Source: Pseudomonadota bacterium (lineage in GTDB: Bacteria > Pseudomonadota > Gammaproteobacteria > Burkholderiales > Burkholderiaceae_B). Taken from it: 64,000 nucleotides of DNA. The first letter of the stretch is position 1. Every line of letters begins with the position of its first letter. The position numbers were made by a program, and so were the translations under genes. The stretch spans positions 62,001 to 126,000 of the forward strand of contig JAFACG010000050.1 of NCBI GenBank assembly GCA_023425645.1. Direction: 5' to 3'. This document shows positions 52,906 to 61,915 of this stretch, piece by piece. The notes beneath the pieces were generated by a model that saw nothing but the letters and a program-made list of their open reading frames with translations, did no database searches and was not told the DNA's origin.

Positions 52906-53910
52906 ATGACTTGCAAGATACTCATTGTGCGTACGTCCTCCCTGGGAGACCTGGTCCATATGCTGCCAGCGATCTCGGACATCGCACGCCATGTGCCAGG
53001 CGCACAGATCGACTGGCTGGTCGAAGAAAGCTTCGCCGAGATTCCCCGCTGGCACCGCGCCGTGCACGAGGCCATCCCCGTGGCGCACCGGCGCTGGCGC
53101 AAGCAGTGGTGGTCCGCCCAGACGCGCCAGGAACGCGCGGCATTGCGCGCGCAGCTGGACGCGCGCCGCTACGACGTGGTGCTGGACATGCAGGCCCTGA
53201 TGAAATCCATCTGGCTGGTGCGCCAGACGCATGGGCGCCGCCACGGCCTGGACTGGAAGTCGGCGCGCGAGCCGCTGGCCTCTTTGTTCTACGACGTGCG
53301 CCATCGCGTCGGCTTCTGGCAGCCGGCCGTGTTTCGCCAGCGCAGCCTGGCGGCGGCCGCCTTCGGCTATCAGTTCGAGGGCGCGCCGGATTTCGGCCTG
53401 CAGGCCCTGGCCGAGCAGGCTCCGGCCGGGCAATCCCCCTACGCCATCATCATGCCTTCGGCCAGCCGGGACGACAAACTCTGGGCGCCGGCCAACTGGC
53501 TGCAGGTCTTCGACCGGCTTCAGGGAGAAGGCCTGGAGCTGCGCCTGCTGGCCGGCAGTCCAGCGGAGACTGAACGGGCCCAGGATCTGATCGCCGGGCG
53601 CGAGCATGCCTGCGTGCTGCCGCGCATGGGCCTGACGCCCGTCGCCCTGCAACTGGCGGGCGCCCGCATCATGGTGGGGCTGGATAGCGGGCTGACGCAC
53701 CTGTCCGCCGGCCTGGGACGGCCCACCATAGGCATCTACAAGGCCTCCACGCCGGTGCGCACGCCTCTGGAAGGCTCGGCCTATACGGCCAGCCTGGGCG
53801 AGCGCGGCCATGAGCCTTCGGCGCAGACCGTGTTGTGCGCCATCGACCAGGCGCTCGGCAGCCAGGGCGTCGGCGATGATGCGCCGGCCCTGATCGCGCC
53901 GGCGCTCTAG
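52906..53910 (+). CDS. waaC: Lipopolysaccharide heptosyltransferase I
   Basis: A 334-residue GT9-family enzyme that adds the first heptose to Kdo of the lipopolysaccharide inner core, at the inner face of the cytoplasmic membrane. The start ILIVRTSSLGDLVHMLPAI, then IDWLVEESF, and near the C-terminus GLDSGLTHLSAGLGRPTIGIY are diagnostic. ATG 52906 is the natural start. waaA follows after 134 nt. The divergent LysR belongs to the catabolic island, so this gene marks the return to core genes. Confidence 0.95.
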   Translation: MTCKILIVRTSSLGDLVHMLPAISDIARHVPGAQIDWLVEESFAEIPRWHRAVHEAIPVAHRRWRKQWWSAQTRQERAALRAQLDARRYDVVLDMQALMKSIWLVRQTHGRRHGLDWKSAREPLASLFYDVRHRVGFWQPAVFRQRSLAAAAFGYQFEGAPDFGLQALAEQAPAGQSPYAIIMPSASRDDKLWAPANWLQVFDRLQGEGLELRLLAGSPAETERAQDLIAGREHACVLPRMGLTPVALQLAGARIMVGLDSGLTHLSAGLGRPTIGIYKASTPVRTPLEGSAYTASLGERGHEPSAQTVLCAIDQALGSQGVGDDAPALIAPAL

Positions 53911-53942
53911 AGCCTGCCGGCACCATCCAGGGAGTTCGCGTT

Positions 53943-53990
53943 CGGGCCAGAGCGGCCCGCAGCCGGCCTTGCCCGGCAGTTCGCGTTTTT
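53943..53990 (+). terminator. Possible terminator or paired hairpins between waaC and waaA
   Basis: CGGGCC/GGCCCG (53943-53959) and GCCGG/CCGGC (53962-53977) are consecutive stems, the second followed 10 nt later by TTTTT. A 10-base direct repeat AGTTCGCGTT (53933 and 53978) flanks the pair. The T-run is distant, so termination is uncertain. Confidence 0.35.
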
Positions 53991-54044
53991 GCTCCGCGGC
54001 TTTATGCGTACAATGTGCGTTGATCCTGCGCTGAGGCTAGGCTG

Positions 54045-55388
54045 GTGAACCGCTTTTTCTATACCGCTTCCATACGCATGCTGGCCCCCGCCCTGATGGC
54101 CTGGATGGGCCTGCGCGCTCGCCGCGCCGGCGGGGACTGGCAGGTGCTCTCCGGCGCCCGTTTCGGGTACTACAAGGACCAGGCCGCGCCGCCGCGCGCG
54201 CCTGTCTGGGTGCACGCCGTCAGCCTGGGCGAGACGCGCGCCGCCCATCCCTTGATCCGGGCCTTGCTGGACCAGGGCGAAACCGTGCTGCTGACCCACA
54301 TGACCGTCACGGGCCGCGAGGAAGGCGCCAAGGCCTTCGCTGCCGAGATCGAGCAGGGACGGCTCATCCAGCAATGGCTGCCCTACGACTTTCCCGGCTC
54401 CGTGCGACGTTTCCTGGCCCATTACAGGCCCTGCGCCGGCATGCTCATCGAGCGCGAGGTCTGGCCCAACCTGCTGGCCGCGGCGCGCCGCCAGGGCGTG
54501 CCCATGATGCTGGCCAGCGCCCGTTTTTCCGAGCACGCGCTGGCCGCCAGCCTGCGCGCCGGCTCGGTGATGCGCGAGGCCTACCGTTCCTTCAGGCTGG
54601 TGTACGCCCAGAGCCTGGCCGACGCCCAGCGTCTGGAGCAGGCGGGCGCGCAGGGCGTCAGGGTCTCGGGCAACCTGAAGTTCGATGTGGACCTGCCGCA
54701 GGACAAGATCGCCCGAGGCCGGCGCTTTGCCAGCGACCTGAACCGGCGCATCGTGGTCATCGCCAGCACGCGCGAGACCGAGGACATGGACTTCGCCGAT
54801 GCCATCGCGCATTTCCTGCGCCGCGAACGCGAGCACGGCAATGAATTGCACAGCCCCATCCTGTTCGCCTTGGTCCCGCGCCACCCGCAGCGTTTCGACG
54901 ACGCGGCCGCCTACCTGGACAAGCTGGGCCTGCGCCATGTGCGCCGCAGCGCCTTGCTCAAGCAGGGAGACTCCAGCTCCTCGGCCGTGCAGGCCTGCCG
55001 CGATGTGGACGTGCTGCTGGGCGACACCCTGGGCGAGATGTACTGGTATTACGCGCTGGCCAGGGTGGCCATCGTTGCCGGCAGCTTCCAGCCGCTGGGG
55101 GGGCAGAACTTCATCGAGGCCAGCGCCATCGGGGTGCCCGTCATCGTCGGGCCGCATACGCGCAATTTCGAACAGGCGGTGCAGGATGCCCTGCATGCGG
55201 GCGCTGCGCTGCGCGCCGCCACGCCGTCGGCAGCCTTGCAGCAGGCGGTGGAGCTGGTGGATGCGCCGGCGCGCCATCACAAGATGTCGGATGCGGGCCT
55301 GCATTGGGTGCAGATGCACGAGGGCGCCGTCGTGCGCGTGCTCTCGGGCCTGGCCGAGATCCGCGCTTCGCGTCCCTCGGACTCATAA
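54045..55388 (+). CDS. waaA: 3-deoxy-D-manno-octulosonic acid (Kdo) transferase
   Basis: A 447-residue GT30-family transferase that links Kdo to lipid A. A membrane-anchoring N-terminus is followed by VHAVSLGETRAAHPLIRALL with the catalytic glutamate, then the central HMTVTGREEGAK region and the C-terminal CMP-Kdo domain (LVPRHPQRFD, GDTLGEMYWYYALARVA, GGQNFIEASAIGVPVIVGP). It uses a GTG start with an AGG-containing leader. It is transcribed in the same direction as waaC. Confidence 0.95.
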   Translation: MNRFFYTASIRMLAPALMAWMGLRARRAGGDWQVLSGARFGYYKDQAAPPRAPVWVHAVSLGETRAAHPLIRALLDQGETVLLTHMTVTGREEGAKAFAAEIEQGRLIQQWLPYDFPGSVRRFLAHYRPCAGMLIEREVWPNLLAAARRQGVPMMLASARFSEHALAASLRAGSVMREAYRSFRLVYAQSLADAQRLEQAGAQGVRVSGNLKFDVDLPQDKIARGRRFASDLNRRIVVIASTRETEDMDFADAIAHFLRREREHGNELHSPILFALVPRHPQRFDDAAAYLDKLGLRHVRRSALLKQGDSSSSAVQACRDVDVLLGDTLGEMYWYYALARVAIVAGSFQPLGGQNFIEASAIGVPVIVGPHTRNFEQAVQDALHAGAALRAATPSAALQQAVELVDAPARHHKMSDAGLHWVQMHEGAVVRVLSGLAEIRASRPSDS

Positions 55389-55475
55389 GCAAATAAGCAA
55401 TTTATCGTAGGGACAGGACGGTCTGTCGCAGTTATCTGACATAAATCCTTTCCTGGGCGCTGCGCGGACAAAAGA

Positions 55476-55500
55476 AAAGCCCGCTTTCGCGGGCTTTCTT
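55476..55500. terminator. Bidirectional terminator between waaA and cspA
   Basis: AAAGCCCGC-TTTC-GCGGGCTTT makes a 9-bp stem flanked by A-rich bases on the left and TTTCTT on the right, so it could stop waaA (plus) and cspA (minus) transcripts. Confidence 0.8.
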
Positions 55501-55520
55501 GAGATCAGAATCCGTATGGA

Positions 55521-55730
55521 TTACAGCTTCTGGATGCTCTTGGCTTGGGGACCTTTCTGGCCTTCGGCAGACACGTAGGATACGCGCTGGTTTTCTTCCA
55601 GAGATTTGAAGCCCGTGCCCAGGATGTCGGAATGGTGAACGAAAAGATCTTTGCCACCGTTGTCGGGGGAGATAAAGCCGTAGCCTTTTTCGTTATTGAA
55701 CCATTTTACGATACCGGTTTCTGTTTGCAT
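55521..55730 (-). CDS. cspA: Cold-shock domain protein
   Basis: A 69-residue single cold-shock domain that binds single-stranded RNA and DNA. RNP1-like KGYGFISPD and RNP2-like DLFVHHSDI are intact. ATG 55730 is preferred over ATG 55739: AGGGA lies 9 nt before it but touches the earlier ATG, and [11 protein letters not shown] is the usual Csp beginning. A long A+T-rich leader precedes it. Confidence 0.95.
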   Translation of the reverse strand: MQTETGIVKWFNNEKGYGFISPDNGGKDLFVHHSDILGTGFKSLEENQRVSYVSAEGQKGPQAKSIQKL

Positions 55731-55739
55731 TTCCTGCAT

Positions 55740-55984
55740 TCCCTAAAAATGACGAGCAATCTGCTCAAAAAAGATTGTCAAGATGTAAAAATCAGGGCAA
55801 TGAGTATTAGAAACAATACCGTATTGAACAAACTTCGACGAACTTGAAATCCTGCACCGCTAATCGTAGGGGTGAAATGGCCTGTAAGTCAAGCTAAATC
55901 GCCCTTTGCACAGTTTGTCACAAGCAAGGGATAAACAATTACGAACAAGGTTTGTTATTGGTACGGACCCCTCTGCGCCCCTCG
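55740..55984 (-). promoter_or_regulatory. cspA: A+T-rich cspA leader and promoter region
   Basis: The 245-nt space between galU and cspA is A+T-rich and holds no gene. On the minus strand it contains TTGTTC-N16-TAATAC near 55804-55832 as a possible promoter, a GTATT/AATAC/GTATT repeat set at 55804-55825, a TTGACA at 55776-55781, and a GAGCA-GAT-TGCTC hairpin (55753-55766) near the start. A long structured leader is usual for Csp mRNA. Confidence 0.45.
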
Positions 55985-56815
55985 TTAAAGTCCGTGGTAT
56001 TTACGACCAAATTCAAGCGTAGCATGAAAGAAACCGGCCTTGCTACCGCAGTCGTAACGAGTGCCTTCATATTGATACGCATATACAGCGCGACTTTCCA
56101 AAAGGCTGGCGATTCCGTCCGTCAATTGAATTTCACCGCCCACGCCCGCCTGGGTGCGGCGCAGGTGGTCGAAAATTTCCGGTTCGAGCACATAGCGGCC
56201 CACGACGGCCTGGGTGGAGGGCGCCACTTCAGGCGCGGGTTTCTCCACGATGCGGCTCAAGCGGGTGGCGTTGGCATCGAGCGCTTCGCCGGCCACGATG
56301 CCGTACTTGTTCGTTTCGCTGGGGGCCACATTCTGCGTGGCCACGATGCTGCCGTTGTACTGGTGGGCGGCCTCGACCAGCTGGCGCGAGACGGGCGTGG
56401 CGGCGTCGATCAGGTCGTCGGCCAGCAGCACCAGGAAGGGCTCGTTGCCCACGATGGGCGCGGCGCACAGCACGGCGTGGCCCAGGCCCAGGGCGCGCGA
56501 CTGGCGGGTGTAGATGCAATTGACGTGGCTGGGGATGACGTGGCGCACTTGCTCCAGCATGTCCAGCTTGTTCTTGGCTTCCAGTTCCTTTTCCAGTTCG
56601 GGAGCGCTGTCGAAGTGGTCTTCGATGGCGCGCTTGTTGCGGCCCGTCACGAAGATCAGTTCGGTGACCCCGGCTGCCACGGCTTCTTCGACGGCGTATT
56701 GAATCAGCGGCTTGTCGACGATGGGCAGCATTTCCTTGGGCATGGCCTTGGTGGCGGGAAGGAAACGGGTGCCTAGACCGGCGACAGGAAAGACAGCTTT
56801 GCGAATAGGTTTCAT
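55985..56815 (-). CDS. galU: UTP-glucose-1-phosphate uridylyltransferase
   Basis: A 276-residue nucleotidyltransferase that makes UDP-glucose for surface polysaccharides. The N-terminal signature [20 protein letters not shown] and the [26 protein letters not shown] and [14 protein letters not shown] blocks are present, with normal length. It lies 18 nt downstream of the small membrane peptide gene on the same strand. Confidence 0.96.
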   Translation of the reverse strand: MKPIRKAVFPVAGLGTRFLPATKAMPKEMLPIVDKPLIQYAVEEAVAAGVTELIFVTGRNKRAIEDHFDSAPELEKELEAKNKLDMLEQVRHVIPSHVNCIYTRQSRALGLGHAVLCAAPIVGNEPFLVLLADDLIDAATPVSRQLVEAAHQYNGSIVATQNVAPSETNKYGIVAGEALDANATRLSRIVEKPAPEVAPSTQAVVGRYVLEPEIFDHLRRTQAGVGGEIQLTDGIASLLESRAVYAYQYEGTRYDCGSKAGFFHATLEFGRKYHGL

Positions 56816-56833
56816 GGGTTCGACAATCGTGGT

Positions 56834-57010
56834 TCAGGAACGGGGGGCGGCGGGGTGTTGCGGCGCGCCCAGTTTCACCGCGTCCTGGTTGCGTTGGGAG
56901 AATTGCCGGGGCTCTCGGCCCTGCTCGCTGGGAGGCGTGCCAAAAAAGCCCTGTCCAAAGGCCAGGACGGCCACATTCGCCAGCAGGATCAGTATGAAAA
57001 GCAGTCGCAT
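56834..57010 (-). CDS. Short single-helix membrane peptide
   Basis: A 58-residue peptide: a hydrophobic N-terminus (MRLLFILILLANVAVLAFGQ), then a polar tail (FFGTPPSEQGREPRQFSQRN). In related bacteria a longer SPOR-domain protein with this type of start lies next to coaX (recalled, not checked), so this may be a version lacking the SPOR domain. The ATG at 57010 is preferred to an earlier GTG. It lies between coaX and galU, both on the same strand. It could also be non-coding. Confidence 0.5.
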   Translation of the reverse strand: MRLLFILILLANVAVLAFGQGFFGTPPSEQGREPRQFSQRNQDAVKLGAPQHPAAPRS

Positions 57011-57208
57011 CCCCGACACCGGAAAGAAACAGTCCAGCGGTCGATTGTAAGGGGTCGCGCCTGGAAGTTCATCCGTTTAATCAGGCTTTACGTATCCGGA
57101 TGTGGGAATCCATGGCTTTTTTTTGCCGCCGGACGGCTCCAAGGCAAAAGCCGTCCCCTTGGGGATGAGCCCCGACCCATGGCAGTCCCTGCGGACCGCC
57201 AGGCCAGG

Positions 57209-58048
57209 TCATGCCCTGGGCAAGCCCGCATACAGGGCCAGCCCGTGCAGCGTCGGCGTGTCCAGTTCCTGGATGGGAGGCGTGCGCACGCCCAGCAGCC
57301 GGCAGTGGTCTTGCAGCTGGTCATGCAGCTCGTGCTGGATCAGGGCCCGGCCGCCGCCCGCCAGAAAGACCAGCGGGGGCGTTCCGAAGCGGCGGCGCCC
57401 CTGTTCCCACTGGCGCAGCACGGCGCCGGCCTGGGCGGCGGCCACGCCGGTGCTGATGGCGGCCATGGTGTTGGTGGGAAAGGAGGCCACGCGGCCGTGG
57501 GCTTCGGGCAATTGGGCGGTGTTCTGCTTGAGCGAAGCAAGCATCAGGCTCGGACCGGGCAGGATGGAGCCGCCCATGAAGCGGCGCTCGCCGTCCTGGA
57601 CGGGGCTGAGCAGATCGACGGTGGTGGCCGTGCCGAAGCTGACCAGCAAGGCGGCCTGCGCCGGACTGGCCTGGCCGTCCAGCAGGTCGCACAATCCGAG
57701 CAGGGCCGCCCAGCGGTCCGCGCCGAGCTGGCCGGGCTGCTCGTAGCCGTTGGACAGTCCGAAGGCGCGCGCTTCGCTGTGCAGCCAGCGCACGGCGCCC
57801 AGGCCCAGGCTTTGCACGGCGGCGTCGATCTGGGCCTGCACGAGCGGGCCCGCCACATTGACGCCGATCGCCCCGCCGCCGTGTCCGCGCATGTCCTGCA
57901 AGGGCGCATGGCCTGCCTGCAGCCAGGCGGCCAGCTGGTCCAGCTGGTCGGCGTGCAGGGAAACCGGCGCCGCTTCGCGCGCGCCGCTAAGGGGGTGGCG
58001 CCAGCCCAGCTTGATGCGGGTGTTGCCGGAGTCGATCAGCAAAGTCAT
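57209..58048 (-). CDS. coaX: Type III pantothenate kinase
   Basis: A 279-residue kinase of the ASKHA fold that phosphorylates pantothenate in the first step of coenzyme A synthesis. IDSGNTRIKLGW (phosphate loop), GADRWAALLG and VSFGTATTVDLL are the family motifs. It follows birA by 39 nt on the same strand, an arrangement common in beta-proteobacteria. Confidence 0.95.
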   Translation of the reverse strand: MTLLIDSGNTRIKLGWRHPLSGAREAAPVSLHADQLDQLAAWLQAGHAPLQDMRGHGGGAIGVNVAGPLVQAQIDAAVQSLGLGAVRWLHSEARAFGLSNGYEQPGQLGADRWAALLGLCDLLDGQASPAQAALLVSFGTATTVDLLSPVQDGERRFMGGSILPGPSLMLASLKQNTAQLPEAHGRVASFPTNTMAAISTGVAAAQAGAVLRQWEQGRRRFGTPPLVFLAGGGRALIQHELHDQLQDHCRLLGVRTPPIQELDTPTLHGLALYAGLPRA

Positions 58049-58087
58049 GCCGGGCCAGTCGGTTGGGGAAAAGCGCCAGTATAGCGA

Positions 58088-58957
58088 TCAGCGCTGGGGA
58101 CGCACGGAAACCTCGCCCACGGTGATGGCGCGTTCCGTCCTGTCGGGATGGCGCAGCAGCAGCTGGCCCGATTCATTGATGCCGGTGACGATGCCGGTGT
58201 GCAGGATCTGGCCGTTGTCCATGATGTGCACGTGCTGTCCCACCAGCGCGTCCACCTGGGCGTAGCGTTCGGGAAGGTCGGCAAAGCCCTGGGCGGTGAC
58301 GTGGTTCAGGCTCAGGTAGCAGGACTGGGCGACCTTGGCGACGATGTCCGAGCAGCGGGTCAGCGCAGCCTGCGCGGAGTGCTCGGAGATGCCGCTCCAG
58401 TCGGCCACGGCGCGTTGCGTGCGCTGGCTGAGATCGACGGCGTCCTGCAGATTGATGCCGATGCCGATGATGACGACGTGATGGTCGCTGGAGCTGGGCG
58501 CAGCGCTGGCGCGCGTGGCCTCGACCAGGATGCCGGCCAGCTTGGCCTGGTCCCACAGCACGTCGTTGGGCCACTTCATGGTCAGGCGGCGCCGCAGGGA
58601 CGGCTCCAGGCAAAGGCGCAGCGCCTCGCAGGTGGCCATGCCCGCCAGCGGCGAGAGCGTGGGCAGCTGGCGCGCCGGCAGGAAGATGTCGAAGGCGCAG
58701 GAGAACATCAGGTTGGCGCCGACGCGATTCTGCCAGGTGCGCCCGGCGCGGCCGCGACCGCGGCTTTGCAGGTGGGCGCCCAGCAGCCAGGGCCGCACGC
58801 GCGGGCCGGTCTCCTGGCGCGCCAGGTTCAGCAGGTCGGCGTTGGTGGACTCGGTGGAGTCCAGCCAGCGGATCTGGTTGAAATGCGGCAGTCGGACGCG
58901 CAGCTCGGCGATCATGTCCCGGGGACTGGGCAGGGCGAATTGAGAAGAGGTGTTCAT
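58088..58957 (-). CDS. birA: Biotin-[acetyl-CoA carboxylase] ligase, no DNA-binding domain
   Basis: A 289-residue enzyme that forms biotinyl-AMP and moves biotin to the carboxyl carrier protein. The catalytic motif QSRGRGRAGRTWQ and the MKWPNDVLWDQAKLAGILVE block are intact, and the C-terminal cap domain is present. The N-terminal winged helix of the E. coli repressor is absent (only about 30 residues precede RWLDSTESTNADL), so it should not regulate transcription. It is upstream of coaX. Confidence 0.95.
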   Translation of the reverse strand: MNTSSQFALPSPRDMIAELRVRLPHFNQIRWLDSTESTNADLLNLARQETGPRVRPWLLGAHLQSRGRGRAGRTWQNRVGANLMFSCAFDIFLPARQLPTLSPLAGMATCEALRLCLEPSLRRRLTMKWPNDVLWDQAKLAGILVEATRASAAPSSSDHHVVIIGIGINLQDAVDLSQRTQRAVADWSGISEHSAQAALTRCSDIVAKVAQSCYLSLNHVTAQGFADLPERYAQVDALVGQHVHIMDNGQILHTGIVTGINESGQLLLRHPDRTERAITVGEVSVRPQR

Positions 58958-59014
58958 GACAATCCGGTACACTGGATGGGCTTGGCATAATCTTATTTGA
59001 TATTTGGTCTGAAC

Positions 59015-59665
59015 ATGTCTGAACGCGTGGATACGATTCAATTTTCCGGCGCTGCCGGGGTCATCGACTGTGCTCTGGACTGGCCTGCCGCCGAGCCGCG
59101 CGGCTGGGCACTGATCCTGCATCCCCATCCCCTGCATGGCGGGGCGCGGGACAATAAAGTGGTCACTACCTTGTCGCGCTGCGCCACCCAGCAGGGGCTG
59201 CTGGCGGTGCGCCCCAATTTTCGCGGCGTGGGGCTGTCGGCCGGCGAATTCGACCGGAGTCGCGGCGAGACCGCCGACATGCTGCAATTGATCGAGCAGT
59301 TCGGCGCCCGGTTTCCCCAGTGGACGGGCGGTCCCTGGCTGCTGGCGGGCTTTTCCTTCGGCACCGCCGTGGCTGCGCAAGTGCATGCGAGCCTGCGTGA
59401 AGCGGGTGCGCCGCTGCCTCAGGCCCTGGTGCTGACCGGCACCGCCGTCAATCGTTTCCGTTTCCGCCAGGTGCAGCCTGCGGCCGACACCTTGCTGGTG
59501 CATGGCGAGCTGGACGATGTGGTGCCCCTGGCCGAGGGCATGGAGTTCGCCCGCGAGCACCAGCTGCCCATGGTGGTGCTCCCAGAAGCGGGGCATTTTT
59601 TCCACGGCAAGCTCATTCAGTTGCGTGACGTGGTCAATCGCCATCTTGCCTCGCTTGGAACTTAA
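59015..59665 (+). CDS. Alpha/beta hydrolase
   Basis: A 216-residue small serine hydrolase. HPHPLHGGARDNKV gives the oxyanion loop, AGFSFGTAVA holds the nucleophile S114, and the aspartate is D167 or D168 in HGELDDVVP, with histidine H194 or H197 in EAGHFFHGK. The short length and HPHP motif fit the YcjY/EstB-like group of bacterial hydrolases of unknown substrate. ATG 59015 is chosen over a TTG 6 codons upstream. It is divergent from birA and upstream of dacA. Confidence 0.9.
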   Translation: MSERVDTIQFSGAAGVIDCALDWPAAEPRGWALILHPHPLHGGARDNKVVTTLSRCATQQGLLAVRPNFRGVGLSAGEFDRSRGETADMLQLIEQFGARFPQWTGGPWLLAGFSFGTAVAAQVHASLREAGAPLPQALVLTGTAVNRFRFRQVQPAADTLLVHGELDDVVPLAEGMEFAREHQLPMVVLPEAGHFFHGKLIQLRDVVNRHLASLGT

Positions 59666-59794
59666 GCCGCCTTTTGTTTTCAAATCGTTGCGTTTTCATT
59701 TGCGGATAGGCGGCCGGGCGCGCTCACAGCCCCGTAGGGCTCTGCCATAATGGGCCCTTTCCGCCCCATTCGCGGCTTCCAATCTCTCCCAGCC

Positions 59795-61018
59795 ATGACC
59801 TCTGCAAAAAAACTTGTCTCTCCGATTCTCTCTCGTTGCGTGGTGGCGCTCGCCCTGTCGCTGCCCCTGCTGGCCCAGGCCCAGACTGCGGCCCAACCCG
59901 CCGCGCCGGCTGCGGCGCCGGCCGGTGCAGCGGCCTTGCCGGGCGAACTGTCCATCGTGCCGGCCCCCGGCCTGACGGCGCGCGCCTGGCTTTCCATGGA
60001 TGTGAACAGCGGCCAGGTGATCGCCGCCGAGGGCATAGACGAGCGTGTGGAGCCCGCCTCGCTGACCAAGCTCATGACCGCCTACCTGGTGTTCGACGCG
60101 CTGGAGTCCGGCCGCCTGAAGCTGGATCAGCCGGTGAACATCTCGGAAAAGGCCTGGCGTACCGAAGGCTCGCGCATGTTCGTCAAGGTCAACACCCAGG
60201 TGCCGGTGGACGAGCTGCTGCAGGGCGTGATCGTACAGTCGGGCAACGACGCCTCCGTGGCCCTGGCCGAAGCCGTGGCCGGCAGCGAATCGGCCTTTGC
60301 CGCGCTGATGAACGAACAGGCCGCCAAGCTGGGCCTGAAGGCCACGCACTTCGTCAATTCCACCGGCCTGCCCGATCCCGAGCACCTGACTTCGGTGCGC
60401 GACCTGGCCACGCTGGCTGCCGCGCTGGTGTCGCGCTTTCCGCAGTACCTGCACTACTACAGCCAGAAGGAATTCACCTACAACAACATCAAGCAGCCCA
60501 ACCGCAATCGCCTGCTGTGGCTGGACACCACGGTGGACGGCCTGAAGACCGGCCATACCCAATCCGCCGGCTATTGCCTGGTGTCCACCGCCTTGCGCGA
60601 CGGCCGCCGCGTGGTGTCCGTGGTGGTCGGCACGGCCAGCGACGCCGCCCGTACCGAGAACAGCCTGAAGCTGCTGAACTGGAGCTTTCAGAACTTCGAG
60701 ACGGTCAAGCTCTATGATGCCGGCAACCCTGCCGTGAACGCCCGCGTCTGGGAAGGCGCGGTGGAGAACGTGGGCCTGGGTACGGCCGAGCCGCTGTGGC
60801 TGACGGTGCCGCGCGGCAAGTCGGCCGATATCAAGCCCGTCGCCCAGTACACCCAGCCGCTGGTCGCGCCCCTGACCAAGGGGGCCAAGGTCGGCACCCT
60901 GACCCTGTCCCTGGATGGCAAGACCCTGTCCGAGCAGCCGCTGGTGGTGCTCGAGGACGTGCCCGAGGCGGGCTTTTTCGGCCGCATGGTCGACAAAGTG
61001 CTGCTGATGTTCGAATAA
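59795..61018 (+). CDS. dacA: D-alanyl-D-alanine carboxypeptidase (PBP5/6 family)
   Basis: A 407-residue penicillin-binding protein that trims the terminal D-alanine of peptidoglycan. The signal peptide is residues 1-30 (LAQAQ). The three active-site motifs are SLTK (89-92), SGN (149-151) and KTG (251-253). The C-terminal beta domain ends in an amphipathic tail, EAGFFGRMVDKVLLMFE, that anchors it to the outer face of the cytoplasmic membrane. It heads the dacA-dat-ybeD-lipB group. Confidence 0.96.
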   Translation: MTSAKKLVSPILSRCVVALALSLPLLAQAQTAAQPAAPAAAPAGAAALPGELSIVPAPGLTARAWLSMDVNSGQVIAAEGIDERVEPASLTKLMTAYLVFDALESGRLKLDQPVNISEKAWRTEGSRMFVKVNTQVPVDELLQGVIVQSGNDASVALAEAVAGSESAFAALMNEQAAKLGLKATHFVNSTGLPDPEHLTSVRDLATLAAALVSRFPQYLHYYSQKEFTYNNIKQPNRNRLLWLDTTVDGLKTGHTQSAGYCLVSTALRDGRRVVSVVVGTASDAARTENSLKLLNWSFQNFETVKLYDAGNPAVNARVWEGAVENVGLGTAEPLWLTVPRGKSADIKPVAQYTQPLVAPLTKGAKVGTLTLSLDGKTLSEQPLVVLEDVPEAGFFGRMVDKVLLMFE

Positions 61019-61042
61019 GTTTTCCCGTGCGAGACCGAACCC

Positions 61043-61915
61043 ATGATTCCTAGTATTGATCCCGACAGCATCGTCTACCTGAACGGCGATTTCGTGCGCC
61101 TGGGCGAGGCGAAGATCTCCGTGCTGGACCGCGGCTTCATCTATGGCGACGGCATCTACGACGTCGTGCCGGCCTACCATGGCAAGCCCTTTCGCATGGA
61201 CGGGCACCTGAATCGCCTGGAGCGCAGCCTGGCCAAGATCGGCATCGCCAATCCCTTCACGCGCCGCGAATGGGAAAAGCTGGTGCTGGACATGCTGGCC
61301 CGATCGGGTCGCGGCGGCGACTGCATGGTCTACATCCAGGTCACGCGCGGCGTGGCCAAGCGCGACCATGCCTTTCCCAAGGATGCGGCCCCCAGCGTGT
61401 TCATCATGGTCTCGCCTTTCCAGCGCGTGCAGGCCGAGCGCGAGAACGGCCTGACCGCCATTGCCATCGAAGACGTGCGCTGGCTGCACTGCGACATCAA
61501 GTCGGTGTCGCTGCTGGGCAATGTGCTGGCCAAGCAGCAGGCCGTGCAGGCCGGCGTGGACGAAGTCATCCAGTTCCGCGACGGCTTCCTGACCGAAGGC
61601 GCCTCCTGCAACATCTGGATCGTGCGCGAGGGCACCTTGCTGGCGCCCATGCGCAACAACCTGATCCTGGAAGGTGTACGCTATGGCCTGATGGAAGAGC
61701 TGGCCGCGCAGGCCGGCATTCCGTTCCAGGCGCGCCAGATTTCCCGCGAGGAAGTCGACGGCGCCGACGAGATCCTGATGACGGCGGCCACCAAGGAGGT
61801 GCTGCCCATCGTTATGTTCAACGGCCGTCCCGTCGGAGACGGACGGCCCGGCCCGGTCTTTGCCAAGCTGCGCGAAGGCTACGACAAGGCCATCCAGGCA
61901 GTGGAGCAAGCATGA
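61043..61915 (+). CDS. dat: D-amino acid aminotransferase
   Basis: A 290-residue fold-type IV PLP enzyme. The PLP lysine is K153 in HCDIKSVSLLGNVLAKQQA, and GFLTEGASCNIWIV plus RRNNL-like residues bind the cofactor phosphate. It makes or uses D-alanine and D-glutamate and follows dacA by 24 nt. It could also be a branched-chain or 4-amino-4-deoxychorismate type of the same fold; the ordering with dacA and lipB supports D-amino acid transaminase. Confidence 0.93.
   Translation: MIPSIDPDSIVYLNGDFVRLGEAKISVLDRGFIYGDGIYDVVPAYHGKPFRMDGHLNRLERSLAKIGIANPFTRREWEKLVLDMLARSGRGGDCMVYIQVTRGVAKRDHAFPKDAAPSVFIMVSPFQRVQAERENGLTAIAIEDVRWLHCDIKSVSLLGNVLAKQQAVQAGVDEVIQFRDGFLTEGASCNIWIVREGTLLAPMRNNLILEGVRYGLMEELAAQAGIPFQARQISREEVDGADEILMTAATKEVLPIVMFNGRPVGDGRPGPVFAKLREGYDKAIQAVEQA

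Noticed and set aside
53933..53987. 10-base direct repeat AGTTCGCGTT as an attachment or transposon target site.
   Set aside because: It flanks only 35 nt of hairpin sequence and no mobile gene.
59696..61909. 737-codon minus-strand open frame over dacA and dat.
   Set aside because: Antisense to two well-known enzymes with all active-site motifs intact.
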